Both the position numbers and the translations under genes were made by a program. This document shows positions 33,670 to 44,249 of a DNA stretch of 64,000 bases, one piece after another. Under the pieces are notes generated by a model that was not told the DNA's origin, searched no databases, and worked only from the letters and a program-made list of their open reading frames with translations. Origin of the DNA: Sabethes cyaneus (taxonomy: Eukaryota > Arthropoda > Insecta > Diptera > Culicidae); assembly GCF_943734655.1 (NCBI RefSeq), contig NC_071355.1, forward strand, positions 235,690,027 to 235,754,026. The letters run 5' to 3'. Position 1 is the first letter of the stretch, and every line of letters starts with the position of its first letter.

Positions 33670-34073
33670 AATATCCCGCATTTTGCACCTTACTGGACAC
33701 CGCAGTCTAAAAGTGCGACTGGCACAAAAAGCGCGACAATGCGAATGCTGTGAGTAAGAAAGAGAAAGACTGACAACTGCAATGTTGCTGTTTTGTTTTG
33801 TCATATACATTGGCATTAGAGAAAATAATCTGGATTAATCCAGGTACAGCTGCAAACACAGATGCCAGAAGTGAAGACATGTCTTCATTTTGAAGACATT
33901 TTGGGTACAAAAAAGTGAAATGTCTTCACTTGAAGACGTGTGAAGACATGTCTTCACCATGCAATTTAAATGAGCGGAAAGCCGAAAGAAGACAAATGAA
34001 GACATTTTTTCTTGATTCGTGAAGACTTTTAAAAAAATCACCTGGCATCTCTGGCTGCAAAGCACAATATTTA
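33670..34073. repeat. inverted repeat arm B, split by a MITE
   Basis: Inverse complement of arm A (CCCGCATTTTGCACCTTACT to GCTGCAAA), interrupted at 33857-34053. The palindrome is at 33830-33843. A shorter third piece with the same TTTTGCACCTTACTGGACACC-type sequence is at about 34302-34340. Confidence 0.8.
33857..34053. mobile_element. 197-bp hAT-type MITE with 8-bp target duplication
   Basis: The ends are CACAGATGCCAG and the inverse of CAGAGATGCCAG. GCTGCAAA flanks it on both sides (33849-33856 and 34054-34061). The matching arm at 32145-32340 has a single copy of this 8-mer, so the empty site is visible. The body carries many GAAGACA/TGTCTTC motifs, like the subterminal repeats bound by hAT transposases. 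No transposase is encoded. Confidence 0.88.
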
Positions 34074-34082
34074 TTTACCTCC

Positions 34083-34298
34083 CAGTTAGCGTCGAGGTAT
34101 AATGCTGGCGTCTATAAGCCAGTCGCCGCATGTTCGAATCTCAGCTGGGAAAGGCTGGTAGAGGCAAAGGGAAAGGCAATTGCTGGTAGCCCCGCAATTG
34201 TCATGTACTTAAACAGCTGGCTGCGAAGTCGGTCGTATAAAAACAGAAGGTCAAGTTTTGCTAACGGAATGTAGCACTTAAGCTTTGCTTTTTTATTT
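34083..34298 (+). repeat. tRNA-derived SINE, full-length-looking
   Basis: The head is CCAGTTAGCGTCGAGGTATA, with ATGTTCGAATCTCAGC as B box. The body ends CAGAAGGTCAAGTTTTGC, GGAATGTAGCACTTAAGC, then a T-rich tail. Close to the inverted copy at 30778-30981. Confidence 0.75.
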
Positions 34299-34383
34299 TT
34301 TATCCCATATTTTGCACCTTACTGGACACCGTAATCTAAAGCTAAAGGCGTACGCATATGTTGAGTTGGAAATGAATAAAATA

Positions 34384-34681
34384 CAAGGGGTCGGACACTC
34401 AGCACATAGTGCCCCGGCACTGCAGAGATAGCAAACGGCACACCTCTAAAGCCTTATAAAAATAACATTTATAGGGCTTTACACACCTCCGGTTCAATTT
34501 TACATATGAAATGGGAGCACTGCCAGTTGTCAAAATCATCTCGCACGGTTGCCAGATCTATCAGATTTTAACGAATTTAACAAATCTTCCAGTTCGGCAC
34601 TTTCGGTACAGCACCGGCACAGTTCGGTTCGTTTCAAGTCGCCTAACATAAAAACGGCTGTGCCGAGTGACCGACCCCTTG
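34384..34681. mobile_element. 298-bp hAT-type MITE with 8-bp target duplication
   Basis: The ends CAAGGGGTCGG.CACTC.GCACA match inverted over 23 bp with two mismatches. ATAAAATA flanks both sides (34376-34383 and 34682-34689). An internal hairpin TAAAGCC..GGCTTTA lies at 34447-34481. No coding capacity. Confidence 0.85.
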
Positions 34682-34689
34682 ATAAAATA

Positions 34690-35160
34690 TTGGTGGGTTA
34701 CCCAAGTAACCAGTAAGCACTAAACACTAGTCCTTTGACAACATTGTATAAGCATACACAACTATGATTAGAAGCTTATTTTTCTTTATATATTTCTGTA
34801 GAGCTCATATAATGCCAAAAAGGCGAAATAGCGAGTTATTAAAAAGCTACGCCGCTAGCATGAATTGAGGCTTCATTCATTCATTCACACTAATAATGTT
34901 AGTGTTTATTTGGGCTTCATCAAAATGTCACTTTGTCTCAAGCTTTGTCTACATTTTTATCGACGTATTGGAAAAATATCGACGGCATATCGTGCACCTT
35001 TTATTCGGTCGGTGACAAACCAAAACAAAAAGGACAACACAAAAAAGTAATTTCTCCAAGAATTTCTCGCATTTACGCTGGCAGATTTTTTGGGCGGGAT
35101 AGTTTTATTAGTTTTTTTATGTGGATAAAGGCGGGACACTTTTTGAAATTCTGAATAATG
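34690..35160. other. no gene seen
   Basis: AT-rich sequence between two repeats. Overlapping short open frames at 34865-35154 show no motif. Confidence 0.4.
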
Positions 35161-35162
35161 TT

Positions 35163-35250
35163 ACCTCCTAGACAGGGCTCGAACCGGAGCCAATCCTGCA
35201 ACATCATATCGTTTCCTTGCGCCTTTGCTATCTCAACCACAATTGAAATT
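35163..35250 (-). repeat. possible tRNA-derived SINE head
   Basis: The minus strand has the A-box-like ATAGCAAAGGCGCAAGG and, about 40 bases on, the B-box-like CCGGTTCGAGCCC. The sequence differs from the other SINE family here, and the body was not delimited. Confidence 0.4.
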
Positions 35251-35522
35251 AGTCGTATTTAAATCTTGGTGGTTTTCCTTCTCATATTATTACTACCTGT
35301 CCTGCAAAACTAAAGGGATAGAAAAAGACAGCATTCATTAAGCGGAAGAGAGGTATTATCAGAAATATTCGCTCTAAAAAAGCTTTATAAGAAGTCAAAC
35401 AAAAACCCTTTATTTGTTATTTGCAATGTGACTGTGTAAACTGTCTGGATCAATGTTGCTTGCGATCTCTGGATCTTTTTTTTAGCTTATCGCGCAGTGA
35501 TGGTTTGATTGCATCATGTAAA

Positions 35523-35860
35523 CACGCAGAAAAAAAATTGTAAATGCAAAAAAATTCTGTATTATTTCAACAAAAAATATTGTAGACTGAAGGCTAACCC
35601 AGATATTTTTTTGATTCTAACTGTTTGACTTTTTAGTTCAACAATAAGGTTTGTTATTTCGAATAATAGCTAGTTTCTATCAAAGAAAAAATTGTAGAAT
35701 CAAAAATAAGTATTTTTGAGTTTATAAACGATCTAGCAGAAACAAAGGGTGTATGAATTCAGTTTAAACAATATTTTTTTGATTCAATAATATGATATGA
35801 TACAAGTTGAACTCAACAACAGGGGATTGTTGTTTCAAACTATCATCATTTTTCTGAGTG
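35523..35860. mobile_element. ~340-bp AT-rich MITE candidate
   Basis: The left end CACGCAGAAAAAAAATTGTA and the right end (read inward CACTCAGAAAAATGATGATA) form an imperfect terminal inverted repeat. The body repeats TTTTTTTGATTC and TTGTAGAATC motifs. No target duplication was found. Confidence 0.5.
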
Positions 35861-36188
35861 AATAAAAAAACTTTGGCATCCCTCTCATTTTCTGACGTGT
35901 TGAATGATGGTAAAGCCCTACACAGGTATATCCTTGTATGGCATTTGTAGGGCTTCGGTTGATGTCAAAAATATAGCGCTGTAGTACTAGATTGTTCTGT
36001 TTTGTTTGGTTTATATCCTTGTTGATGGACTATACAATTTCATCAATAATATTCAGTAGCATTAGTACTCTCAGACGCTATTATTTGTTATCGTTGATGT
36101 GGAATAAAAAAAACTAACTACTTTGATGGAAAGTAGATATTAATATATCAGATACAGATTGAATCCCCTCGGAATTCAACACAGTGCA

Positions 36189-36284
36189 ATGAAGCTACGT
36201 AATTTACTACTTCGCATTCTGTTAGGAGCGGTTGGTCTGCTGGTGTTCAACGAGTTTATCGTTTACTATCTGGTGTTGCTCGAG
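36189..36284 (+). CDS. Mppe1: Mppe1 coding exon 1
   Basis: Codons 1-32, the N-terminal membrane anchor; donor GAG|GTAGGT. Confidence 0.88.
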
Positions 36285-37498
36285 GTAGGTCAGGCTTAGG
36301 TGGACTTTGGTTCGAAATATCTAACAAATCGGTGGCTTACTTTTCAGTGTCAATGGCCTACCAAACCAGTTCCAGTAAATGGGCTAGAACCGGTGAAGGT
36401 AATGCTGCTATCGGATACTCATCTTTTGGGGCCGATCCACGGCCATTGGTTCGATCGGCTGCGTCGCGAGTGGCAAATGCATAGGGCATTCCAATCAGCA
36501 ATGACATTGTTCCAGCCGGAAGCGGTTTTTCTGCTGGGTGATGTTTTTGACGAAGGGAACTGGGTTAATCAGAAGGAATTCGATTTGTATGTCGATCGAT
36601 TCAGGAAGTTGTTTCACACACCTAAAGGCACTCAACTCCACAGCATTGTCGGTGAGTCACGGAGCTTCTGTTTCCTATTTAATAAATGTTATAATTAAGA
36701 TTTTTGCAGGTAATCACGACATTGGTTTTCATTATGCCACCCATCCGTACTTGGTCCATCGATTCCAGAAAAACTTTAACAACACTGGCGTATCACTGAC
36801 CAGCATTCGAGGAGTAAACTTCGTTTCTATTAATTCCATTGCTATGGAGGGAGACGGTTGCCAGCTGTGCGAAACAGCCGAAAAGGAACTGCGTGCCGTA
36901 TCGGCGATTTTTAAATGCGGTCGCGGCATCGGTCAATGCAAGAATGTTCCCAAGCTGGAGGAATACAGCCGTCCGGTAGTGCTACAGCATTTTCCCATGC
37001 ACCGTGACTCGGACAAGGCTTGCAAGGAGCATGATGCCCCGGAGGTTGAGCTCTACCGAGAACGGTGGGAGGTGATATCAAAAGAATCGACTGATCTCAT
37101 TGGTGAGCTGCTCAATCCACGGTTGGCATTCAGTGGTCACTCGCATAACTATTGCTACGTGGTAAAGAATCGATTGGGAATCGAGGAATACACGCTGCCA
37201 TCATTCAGTTGGAGGAACAAAAATAATCCCAGCTTTATACTGGTGAGCATTTCATCCTATCAATTTATCAATTTTTTTTAGAATTGTTCCAGAACTAATT
37301 TCCTTGTAGGCCCAAATATCTCCCTCAGAGCATACCGTGTCACGCTGTCAAATGCCGGTGGAAAGCTCCATTATCACTATCTATCTGGTGGGTGCGATAG
37401 TCCTGGTGCTTACTTCCCTCTTACGGCTGGGAAGCTTTTTGGCACAGTTGCGAATATTCTCCCGGGGAAGGCGAGAATATAAGAAGCTCACTAAATAG
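36189..37498 (+). CDS. Mppe1: metallophosphoesterase, MPPE1/PGAP5 type
   Basis: Four exons join in frame: 36189-36284, 36348-36651, 36710-37242 and 37310-37498, with introns of 63, 58 and 67 bp, giving 373 residues (human MPPE1 is about 390-400). A membrane segment lies near residues 7-30 and another near 328-352, so the enzyme domain faces one side between two anchors. Calcineurin-type metal motifs are complete: SDTH (54-57), GDVFDEGN (96-103), GNHD (134-137, split by intron 2), QHFPMHR (226-232) and GHSHNYC (276-282). Family knowledge: PGAP5 works in the ER and its exit sites and removes the ethanolamine-phosphate side branch from the second mannose of GPI anchors, aiding export of GPI-anchored proteins. 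The start is the first ATG and precedes the signal-anchor. Readthrough of intron 3 would give a short alternative end, which I regard as unspliced sequence. Confidence 0.92.
36348..36651 (+). CDS. Mppe1: Mppe1 coding exon 2
   Basis: From CQWPTKP to the first base of Gly134. Holds SDTH and GDVFDEGN. Acceptor TTTTCAG, donor GTGAGT. Confidence 0.92.
36710..37242 (+). CDS. Mppe1: Mppe1 coding exon 3
   Basis: Completes GNHD and runs to SFIL at residue 311. Holds the QHFPMHR and GHSHNYC motifs. Acceptor TTTGCAG, donor GTGAGC. Confidence 0.92.
37310..37498 (+). CDS. Mppe1: Mppe1 coding exon 4
   Basis: Codes AQISPSEHTVSRCQMP, the C-terminal membrane segment and a basic tail ending YKKLTK, then TAG. 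Confidence 0.88.
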   Translation, partial: AQISPSEHTVSRCQMPVESSIITIYLVGAIVLVLTSLLRLGSFLAQLRIFSRGRREYKKLTK

Positions 37499-37743
37499 AG
37501 TGCGCTCCCCGTATGGCACAGCAAGAACAAAGTGAAAGGCATGAGACTTGGAACAAATTTGTTCAGAACATTGTTAGAATAGTGGAACCGTAAAGAAACT
37601 TAACTGCGGAATTCGACCGATTTCCAACCGAAGGCACTGTTAATAAGCTCAAAGGAGTAATAATGCATACATCAAAAATTTTAATTTTAAAATAAGAATA
37701 ATGTCATTCGAGTGTCTAATAGTTATAGGAAATTAAAGTTGTA

Positions 37744-37749
37744 AATAAA
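37744..37749 (+). terminator. poly(A) signal AATAAA for Mppe1
   Basis: The first canonical hexamer after the stop, about 245 bp downstream in AT-rich sequence. Confidence 0.6.
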
Positions 37750-37799
37750 TAGAATGCTTCAAAGTGTATTTAAACAGGTCTTTTTAATTGACGATGAGT

Positions 37800-39150
37800 T
37801 TCTAGATTACATTTTGTTTAGGATTTATCGAGATCTCTTTTTATTATTAAAGCATTACAACCTAAGAAAGATCAAGTATTATAGCGTTAATAGAAAGTAG
37901 AGGTTATTTTACGTTTGAATAGAGTTAGTCGCCGGTTTCGCCTATTATTTACGTCCAAAGTTTTTTAACTCAATACCTCTGCTTTTGCTTCGATTTTTGA
38001 CAATAATAAATGCCAAAGCTGAATGCATTCAAAATTAATATTTATCATAATATCGAAAGTATTTACAGCGAGGTGTTTTAAATTTTATTTAATAAGCTTT
38101 TCATTGAAGTTTTTTAATTTTTAATTTTAAGCTTTTCATGCTTTTCGGCATTGAGGACATTGAAAAGCAGAAGGTACCAAATTTTTGCATGCACCAAATC
38201 ATGACAATGTCAGGGACGCCAAATAGGCGGAATTATCTGTATTGCATTGTTAAGCATTTGTCAGATTTGTCATGCTGATAGCTTGGTACAGAAATAGTTA
38301 GTCCGTATTATTCAGATATTCATAATTGACAAAATGTTCAGAATTCTTGCAATCGTGTATAAATAAATGATACTTGAAAAGCGACAATCCCGATGTAATA
38401 TGAGCATTTTTTGAACATAGCTGTCAGACAGAATTCGAAAGAATATAATCTGGCAACTCTGTCTGTCTGGGTGTTATCTTTATTTACAAACAGCTAAAAG
38501 GCTAGTTCTTGGGGGGATCCGCACTTCGCTCCTGTAGTGTCGGCTTTTTTTCTAGTCCAAAAAATTCAAGATTTTTGTAATAGTTCTAGCAATTAAAGTA
38601 TACGAAATAGGTAGCATTCAAGTATATGACAAAGCAGTTCTGTGACAGTTTTAAACAAATTAACGGAGGCAAAATAGTCAAAGCGCCGCAGTACCAGAAG
38701 GTCACAAAGGTTAACTCAACCAGAACCGAACAACTGGTAAGTGGCACACTTTTCTTATCAAGTATTAAATGAATATTGATAGCATACAGAGATGACTCAG
38801 TGCGTAATAGTTGAAAATCCGTAGAGGAACATAAAACGAAAACGTAAGTGAATACATTTACCAGACAACATTATTTATCAGCTCACTTATGTGTTTGTGG
38901 ATCTACCCGTATCCCACTTTGTTAATTTCTGCATAACGGTATTGTTGGTTTAGGCGTCGTCCTCATAAACAGTAAAAGTGTAGTAAAAGTGGGTAATATA
39001 AACCGGTTCCATCTTATCTGACCAATGACCAATACCTATTTGATGGGAAGAGGAAAAATACGTCACCGTAATTGGATTGCGGCGATACATTTTGAGTGTG
39101 CTGAGCCTGACTTGCAAATTCACCATATAAAGAGGCAATCATTTTGTGTA
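37800..39150. other. intergenic, no gene seen
   Basis: AT-rich and without recognisable coding or repeat borders. Confidence 0.45.
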
Positions 39151-39152
39151 AA

Positions 39153-39288
39153 GGGGTCAATCCCGGCGCAATGGTTAGCATTAACGAACGCCTCTCACGC
39201 CGTGGACCCGAGTTCAAATCCCAACCCCGCAGATGTCACGAATGACTCAAGCTGTTAAAAGCGACTATAATCAAAACAAAAAAAAAAC
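39153..39288 (+). repeat. short tRNA-derived SINE, second family
   Basis: The tRNA-like head has A box GCGCAATGGTTAGCA and B box GAGTTCAAATCC, then a short unrelated body and an A-rich tail ending in eight As. It differs from the 17/30/34/55 kb family. No anticodon arm of a working tRNA forms. Confidence 0.65.
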
Positions 39289-39299
39289 AGATGCTTCTG

Positions 39300-40230
39300 G
39301 TATAAATTTAATTTGTTAGGCACAGAGGAACAGCGAAGTAGTTCTCTTTCATATAATTATTATTCAATAAACTATAGGATTTAAAGATGCCTGGAGAACG
39401 AGGAACGGGAAGATTGAATGTCATTCTAAAATATCTTAAAATGTGAGCGTCACGAAAAGTTGTTCGGTCTTGAGGGCTAATAACTCAAAAGATTTGTCTA
39501 TTGGACGGTTATTTTTTTGTCAATTAAATAACATAGTGAAAGCAGTTTAGTTTTGGAAATTCACTATCCTATAAAATGTATAAAAGTCAACTATTATCAG
39601 AATTCCATCAATTAATCATATGTAATTACGCTTGATTCTCAGACCATCGACAACTATGCCTATACACCTGCAACTTTTTCATTTTTCATTTTAAAAACAG
39701 CGGCAGAGCTCTCCCACCCCAACAGGTCGTGCGTCATTTATCTTAGGTCAGCCTTAACCAGTTTGATGTCCTGAACGTAAAACTTGATTCAAAATGCGCA
39801 GCCGTTCCTTAAGCTAATTTGCACTCAAAACGTGGGTGACGATATTTTACAGGATGTCTGGTTGCCTCTGCCGTAAGTTCTATTGTTTGCATCGATATTC
39901 AAAATTGAAGTCTTGTACGAAAATGTAGGTGACGGAGTATCAAATTTCATGCATATTAACGCATGCATCGCATCGCAAGATACGCCGAATATCTTGTAAG
40001 TCACGCCGAAAACAATTCCGTTGAAAACAGCGAATGTACCGGCTCCCGTCATGATGCAAGCATATGTGACTGAAGCGTCTCGATGTTGCCGACAGCTGCG
40101 TGTTATCTCTCGAAACCGCGCTGTAGAAAGAGGGCGAGGTGAATAAAACACCCCTTGAGGCCTGTTGAAATACTGTTTAAACAGCTAGAATCAACTGAAG
40201 TTTTTTTTTAGGTTTTTAAGCTAGAATCAA
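39300..40230. other. intergenic, no gene seen
   Basis: Nothing coding recognised. The last part may be the untranslated or endonuclease-less lead of the LINE relic below. Confidence 0.4.
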
Positions 40231-40234
40231 ATCG

Positions 40235-40800
40235 ATGTCAGCAGATTTTGGACGAGAAGAATGCAGCGCCTCTAGTCAAGCTGTGGCACGATACAAACAG
40301 AAGCGGAGGCAGCAAAACCTGACTTCCAAGAAGAGCGAGGAACTCATGCAGCTTTACAGTTTTCATGATTCGCAGAAATTCTGTCAAAATCTCAAGGTAT
40401 CTTGTGTCGCGAGTCGAAACGAGCAGGCTGTAGATGAAGATAGTGAAGGGAACGGCCGCATTGGTGCAGCAATCCACGAGAATGTGTCACCCCTAACGAT
40501 AGTGGGAATTAAACAAGATACTCACCAACTAAAAACTAACAAGGCAGCAGGAAAGTATGGTATTGGCCCAGAGACGCTGGCCAGCTGTTTGCGTTAGTTG
40601 ATTGTCAAATTTTGGGATACAGAATGACTATCAGATGAGTGGAGAATGGGGTAGTCTGCTCTATCTAAAAGAATGTCGACTACCGAGCGATAGATTTATG
40701 TGAAGTTATCGGGTTGGCGTCAACCTACAGTGGACCAAATCCTTGCCTTGCGTTCCCTCGATTCGTCGATTTCAAAGCTGCATATGATACCATGGCTGCG
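40235..40800 (+). pseudogene. LINE relic, linker and RT start
   Basis: The plus strand reads AVARYKQKRRQQNLTSKKSE (the basic linker before RT). At about 40500-40590 it reads IKQDTHQLKTNKAAGKYGIG, the KNNKAAG.DGIP box in decayed form. FVDFKAAYDTMA follows near 40770 after stops and frameshifts. Palm, thumb and C-terminus are missing. Confidence 0.6.
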
Positions 40801-40869
40801 ATGGAAGGTATTTAGTGATTTGTGAGAATTTTGAGTAGGTTAAAAGGTGTAATCAGGTGAGCCGCGACC

Positions 40870-41010
40870 AATACAGCAATGATTCGCTAGTTGAGGGTTC
40901 GTTGGACGGTTCGTTAGTTGGGCCATGTGACGATTATAAATTTTTAACAAATGTCAGTCGTCCTAATTAGCGAATCAGCTGCAGTCGCGACCCAATTAAC
41001 GAATTCAGGC
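40870..41010. repeat. short inverted-repeat stretch
   Basis: ATTCGCTAGTTGAGGGTTCG and GTTCGTTAGTTGGG on the left face TAATTAGCGAAT and CCCAATTAACGAAT on the right. This suggests a ~140-bp foldback element; the ends are not sharp. Confidence 0.45.
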
Positions 41011-41419
41011 TGTAAATGGAGCACGATTTTAAAATAATCGGTCAATTTCTCTGTCGGAAAAACGTTTGAGGCAGAAAAAGATCAGCTCGCTTAGGCAGTA
41101 CTGTGGTAATCGACGGAGACCGCGAAATCGCGTATCTATGGCAAGCCTAATATTCAAAAGGTGGCTACAACTGGATGGGTATTGAGCAGCACTTGTTCGA
41201 ATGCTGGACAACTATTCGGCAAAATGGTGTGCACATTAAATCAGGCGAAAACAGTAAAGCAACTACGCTCGATGCTTTGTTCGTACTGTCAACTCCACCC
41301 CGGAGCGATGCAGTTGGGCATCGTGAGGTACTTCGTGTCCGCCGGATATAGACCGATTCGGCATTTACACTTCCTCTCCCCCTCTCCCTTCTGTAGAAAG
41401 CCGATGGCGTTGAATGGAA

Positions 41420-42160
41420 GCTTGTTACAGATCGCCCGATGGTGTTGTACGACCGTAAAGTGCAGCACAAGCTGAAGAGGAAGCACCAGAGCAAGGTGGC
41501 CTCATCGTTTCGCACCTTGGGTCAGGAAGTCGGAGCAACTGACCAAACAGTGAGAAAGTACTTGGCCAAAATGGACATTTTTTTTTTGTGGAAACGTCAA
41601 CTGAGGTTGGTAGCGTCTGAGTAGCAGACAATTACTCCGAAGGAGTGGTTGAAAGTGCTGTTGAAAAACATCTTTATGACGTGGGCATAATAGTGAACAA
41701 GACGTACTTAACGCTGAGCGGCAATGACTTGCAGGGCTTCGGATAGTGGATACTTTACGTCCCCTACTGAGGAGATAAGAGGGAATACCCGCTGTTCTTT
41801 CCATCGGAGGAAGATGCCGGAAGATGCCACCTTCATCAAGAATTACACCGCGAAGAAGAATGTGCTCTTTTGGCGGACCCGGTCTCAGTCCATTATCCCA
41901 AGAGATTACTAGAGGAGATGGACCGGCTGAACGGTAAACGTTGTTTTGAAAACCGCCAACTAGCTAGCACGTCTACCAAATATAACCGATAGATTTTTGG
42001 GCGAACTTCAAGCGAACAATCTGCTCCAATAATTTCATGGGCAAAACGGAGAAGCTGCTAATCGTCATGACCACGAAAGAGCTAAAGAACATGCCGAAAA
42101 TCAAGATAGGATTACAGGATTACAGGAAAATTTGTTCCATTGAGTTATCTTCTGCAGTTC
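41420..42160 (+). pseudogene. Tc1/mariner-type transposase relic
   Basis: A helix-turn-helix part (KVASSFRTLGQEVGATDQTV, RKYLAKM) is at about 41480-41580. A decayed catalytic part follows in other frames: NKTYLTLSGND, YFTSPTEEIRGN, KNVLFW with a neighbouring frame reading ADPVSVHYPKRLLEEMDRL, and FWANFKRTICSNNFMGKTEK near 42000. This is the order of a mariner-like transposase. The first catalytic Asp region is damaged and stops are frequent. Flanking TIRs were not found. Confidence 0.6.
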
Positions 42161-42329
42161 TTCGAAATTGGTTCATTTTTCAATGCAACGTTATGAGGAA
42201 GAAGAAAACAATTTCAGCATATAATTAAGAATTCGGATGGATGGGCAGGAGATGAGCTCATGTATTTGGGGTCACAGTTGACAGAAAGATTAATACAAAA
42301 ATGCATGTTGGCAGCAAGTCGTCATAATT

Positions 42330-42700
42330 AAGATCGGTAGTCCTCTATGGCCAGGAAAGTACTTGGTATCTTGGAACGGAAGGTGTTTGACGCGACTCTA
42401 CCTGGACGGAAGGTGTTGTGCACCGGAACATGAAAGGCACAAACAAACCATGCATTACACCAAGTACTGAGAGAGTCGACTGACTGCGGTGGTCTGGGCA
42501 CGTTGTATTTGAAAATGGTTCTGCATGACTTGACAAAAAAAAAGCGAAGCGATGCCCTTCAAGCGACATGGATCGACCAGGTGGAAACCTGGGACTTCTA
42601 GGCAAATTAGGGTAACTTAGGGGACTTCTAGGTAAATTATCCCTACAGTTAGGGAGCGGGAAAACTGGAAATAATTTGCGCTTGCACAAGAGGGTTTAAT
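42330..42700 (+). pseudogene. LINE C-terminal scrap
   Basis: It reads VVLYGQEST near 42335, the PVVLYGHE box of the RTE-like family, then WSGHVVFENGSA and a Lys/Arg-rich tail near 42490-42600. Frames are broken. Confidence 0.5.
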
Positions 42701-42719
42701 AGATTCCTCGAGTCAATGC

Positions 42720-44155
42720 CAAAACTCTGTTTTTTTTTCAGAGCATCATCATAATCTACAATTTCTTTTATTTCTTCTATTACTTTGTTCGAAAGACCGT
42801 AGAAGTAAGTCAAGTCAATAAGCACTTTAGGTTAAGTCTATGATTATTTCTAGCAAATATTCAACTACAGTATTTCAGTAGGGGCAAATGGAGTGGAACG
42901 AATAGGTTTTTTTTTTCGATTCTCGACTGGGATTGGTTATCATTATTTGTTCTCCGAATCTGGTTTGTCTCCTATGAATAGCTGATATCGTCTATCGGTG
43001 AACAACAGATAGCAATAGAAAGTCCTAATAAGATGTGTCAAAAATTTGATGAATTGATTGATAAATATGAATGTATGAAATCTAAGAGAGTCCAGGGGAG
43101 AAATAAAGACAATTTTCTTATCTTGATTTTGTTTTGATTCGAAAATGTAAACGAAACTTTATTTATTGATAATTCAGTGTAAAATATGATTTTACATCCT
43201 GAGGAATCCTGAGGATTCCTATTTCATAGTATTGACATTCCTTTATCGAGTTATAGGTATCCTGGGGATTCCAACTGTGCGGATCTGCGTCCGGACAAGA
43301 AGAGTTTCATTTAGCACAGAAACTCATGCTAATTTTGAATCCTGAGTAAGATCGGGCACTCAGAAAGTAATCAATACATTAAAGTTGTATGATAAATGAC
43401 ACTAACATAACATAATAACATAAAAGCTCTTAAATTTATTCAAAACATTTTTGAAAAAATTAGATTGATTGTTGATTCAATACGTCATTCTTCTCGTCCT
43501 TTTTTGTTAGGGGTGGACTTAAATGACTATGATTCACAGAAAAGAAAGAACTTGTTCTCTGGTAAATTAAGGGGCTATCTGTTCCTATGTAAAACTTACA
43601 GTGTAATTACAAAATGTATTGAGCCAATCTCTGGTGATAACGCAGAATGCGTCATCAAACCAGATGGGATGCAATGCGATAGTGCGTATTTGCTTAGCAG
43701 GACTGTTCCTTTCCTAGCGTTACCAAGAGCTACTGATAACGGAATTTGTTTTCGAGAGTTCAATGCCTCTTTCAACCTACTGGTTTTTTGGTTGATATTC
43801 CGAAGCAAAAATTCGGAATGAACTCGTAAAATTTTGTTTTCGATTTTTTTCCTTCTGTTTGCCTCTACACTGTCCTATCTGTTGGTCATTGAGTACCAGA
43901 TCGACCACTCCGGTGGGTCACCGAAAACAAACACTGGCAAGAGCTGGTACCCATACGACGAACACTTTTGGCAGTTGTTTTTGTCTACCCGCATTCACAG
44001 TGTTCACAGAGAGAGATACCGGCCCGCTAATATTGGCATAAAATTTGCAGCTGCCTGCTTCGAAGGCTCAGTGTGCGAGCAAGTGTCCATCAGTTCAGGT
44101 TTTTGCATCTACCTGCAAACTTCACAGTTTGTGCAGCTTGTTAGCGGTGTTTAAC
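42720..44155. other. no gene assigned
   Basis: Two neighbouring open plus frames (43465-43821 and 43834-44154) show no motif I can name and lack splice or start context. They are not counted as genes. The rest is AT-rich. Confidence 0.35.
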
Positions 44156-44157
44156 AT

Positions 44158-44246
44158 TCAGTCCGTAGTGTACTTTTGAGCTAAACTTTCCGGTCCGGTT
44201 TCCGTTCCTACGACGATTGACGACCAGTAGCAAAAGGAGCAATTTA
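44158..44246 (+). promoter_or_regulatory. candidate transcription start and noncoding first exon
   Basis: TTCAGTCC at 44157-44164 fits the insect initiator, and about 85 bases later TTTA|GTGAGT is a strong 5' splice site. No ATG-led frame of note lies between. The next plus-strand exon with an acceptor just before its ATG is Gnpda at 49192, so this may be its 5' UTR exon. This is inference only. Confidence 0.3.
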
Positions 44247-44249
44247 GTG

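Noticed and set aside
36538..37281. 247-codon frame running through Mppe1 intron 2
   Set aside because: It reads across a canonical 58-bp intron and out of frame at its start. The spliced model keeps GNHD intact.
39153..39240. tRNA gene with GAGTTCAAATCC B box
   Set aside because: The acceptor and anticodon stems do not pair, and an A-tailed unrelated body follows, so it is a SINE.
43465..44154. Two adjacent unassigned plus frames
   Set aside because: No motif, no codon bias toward the host-gene pattern, and no splice context. Kept only as a note.
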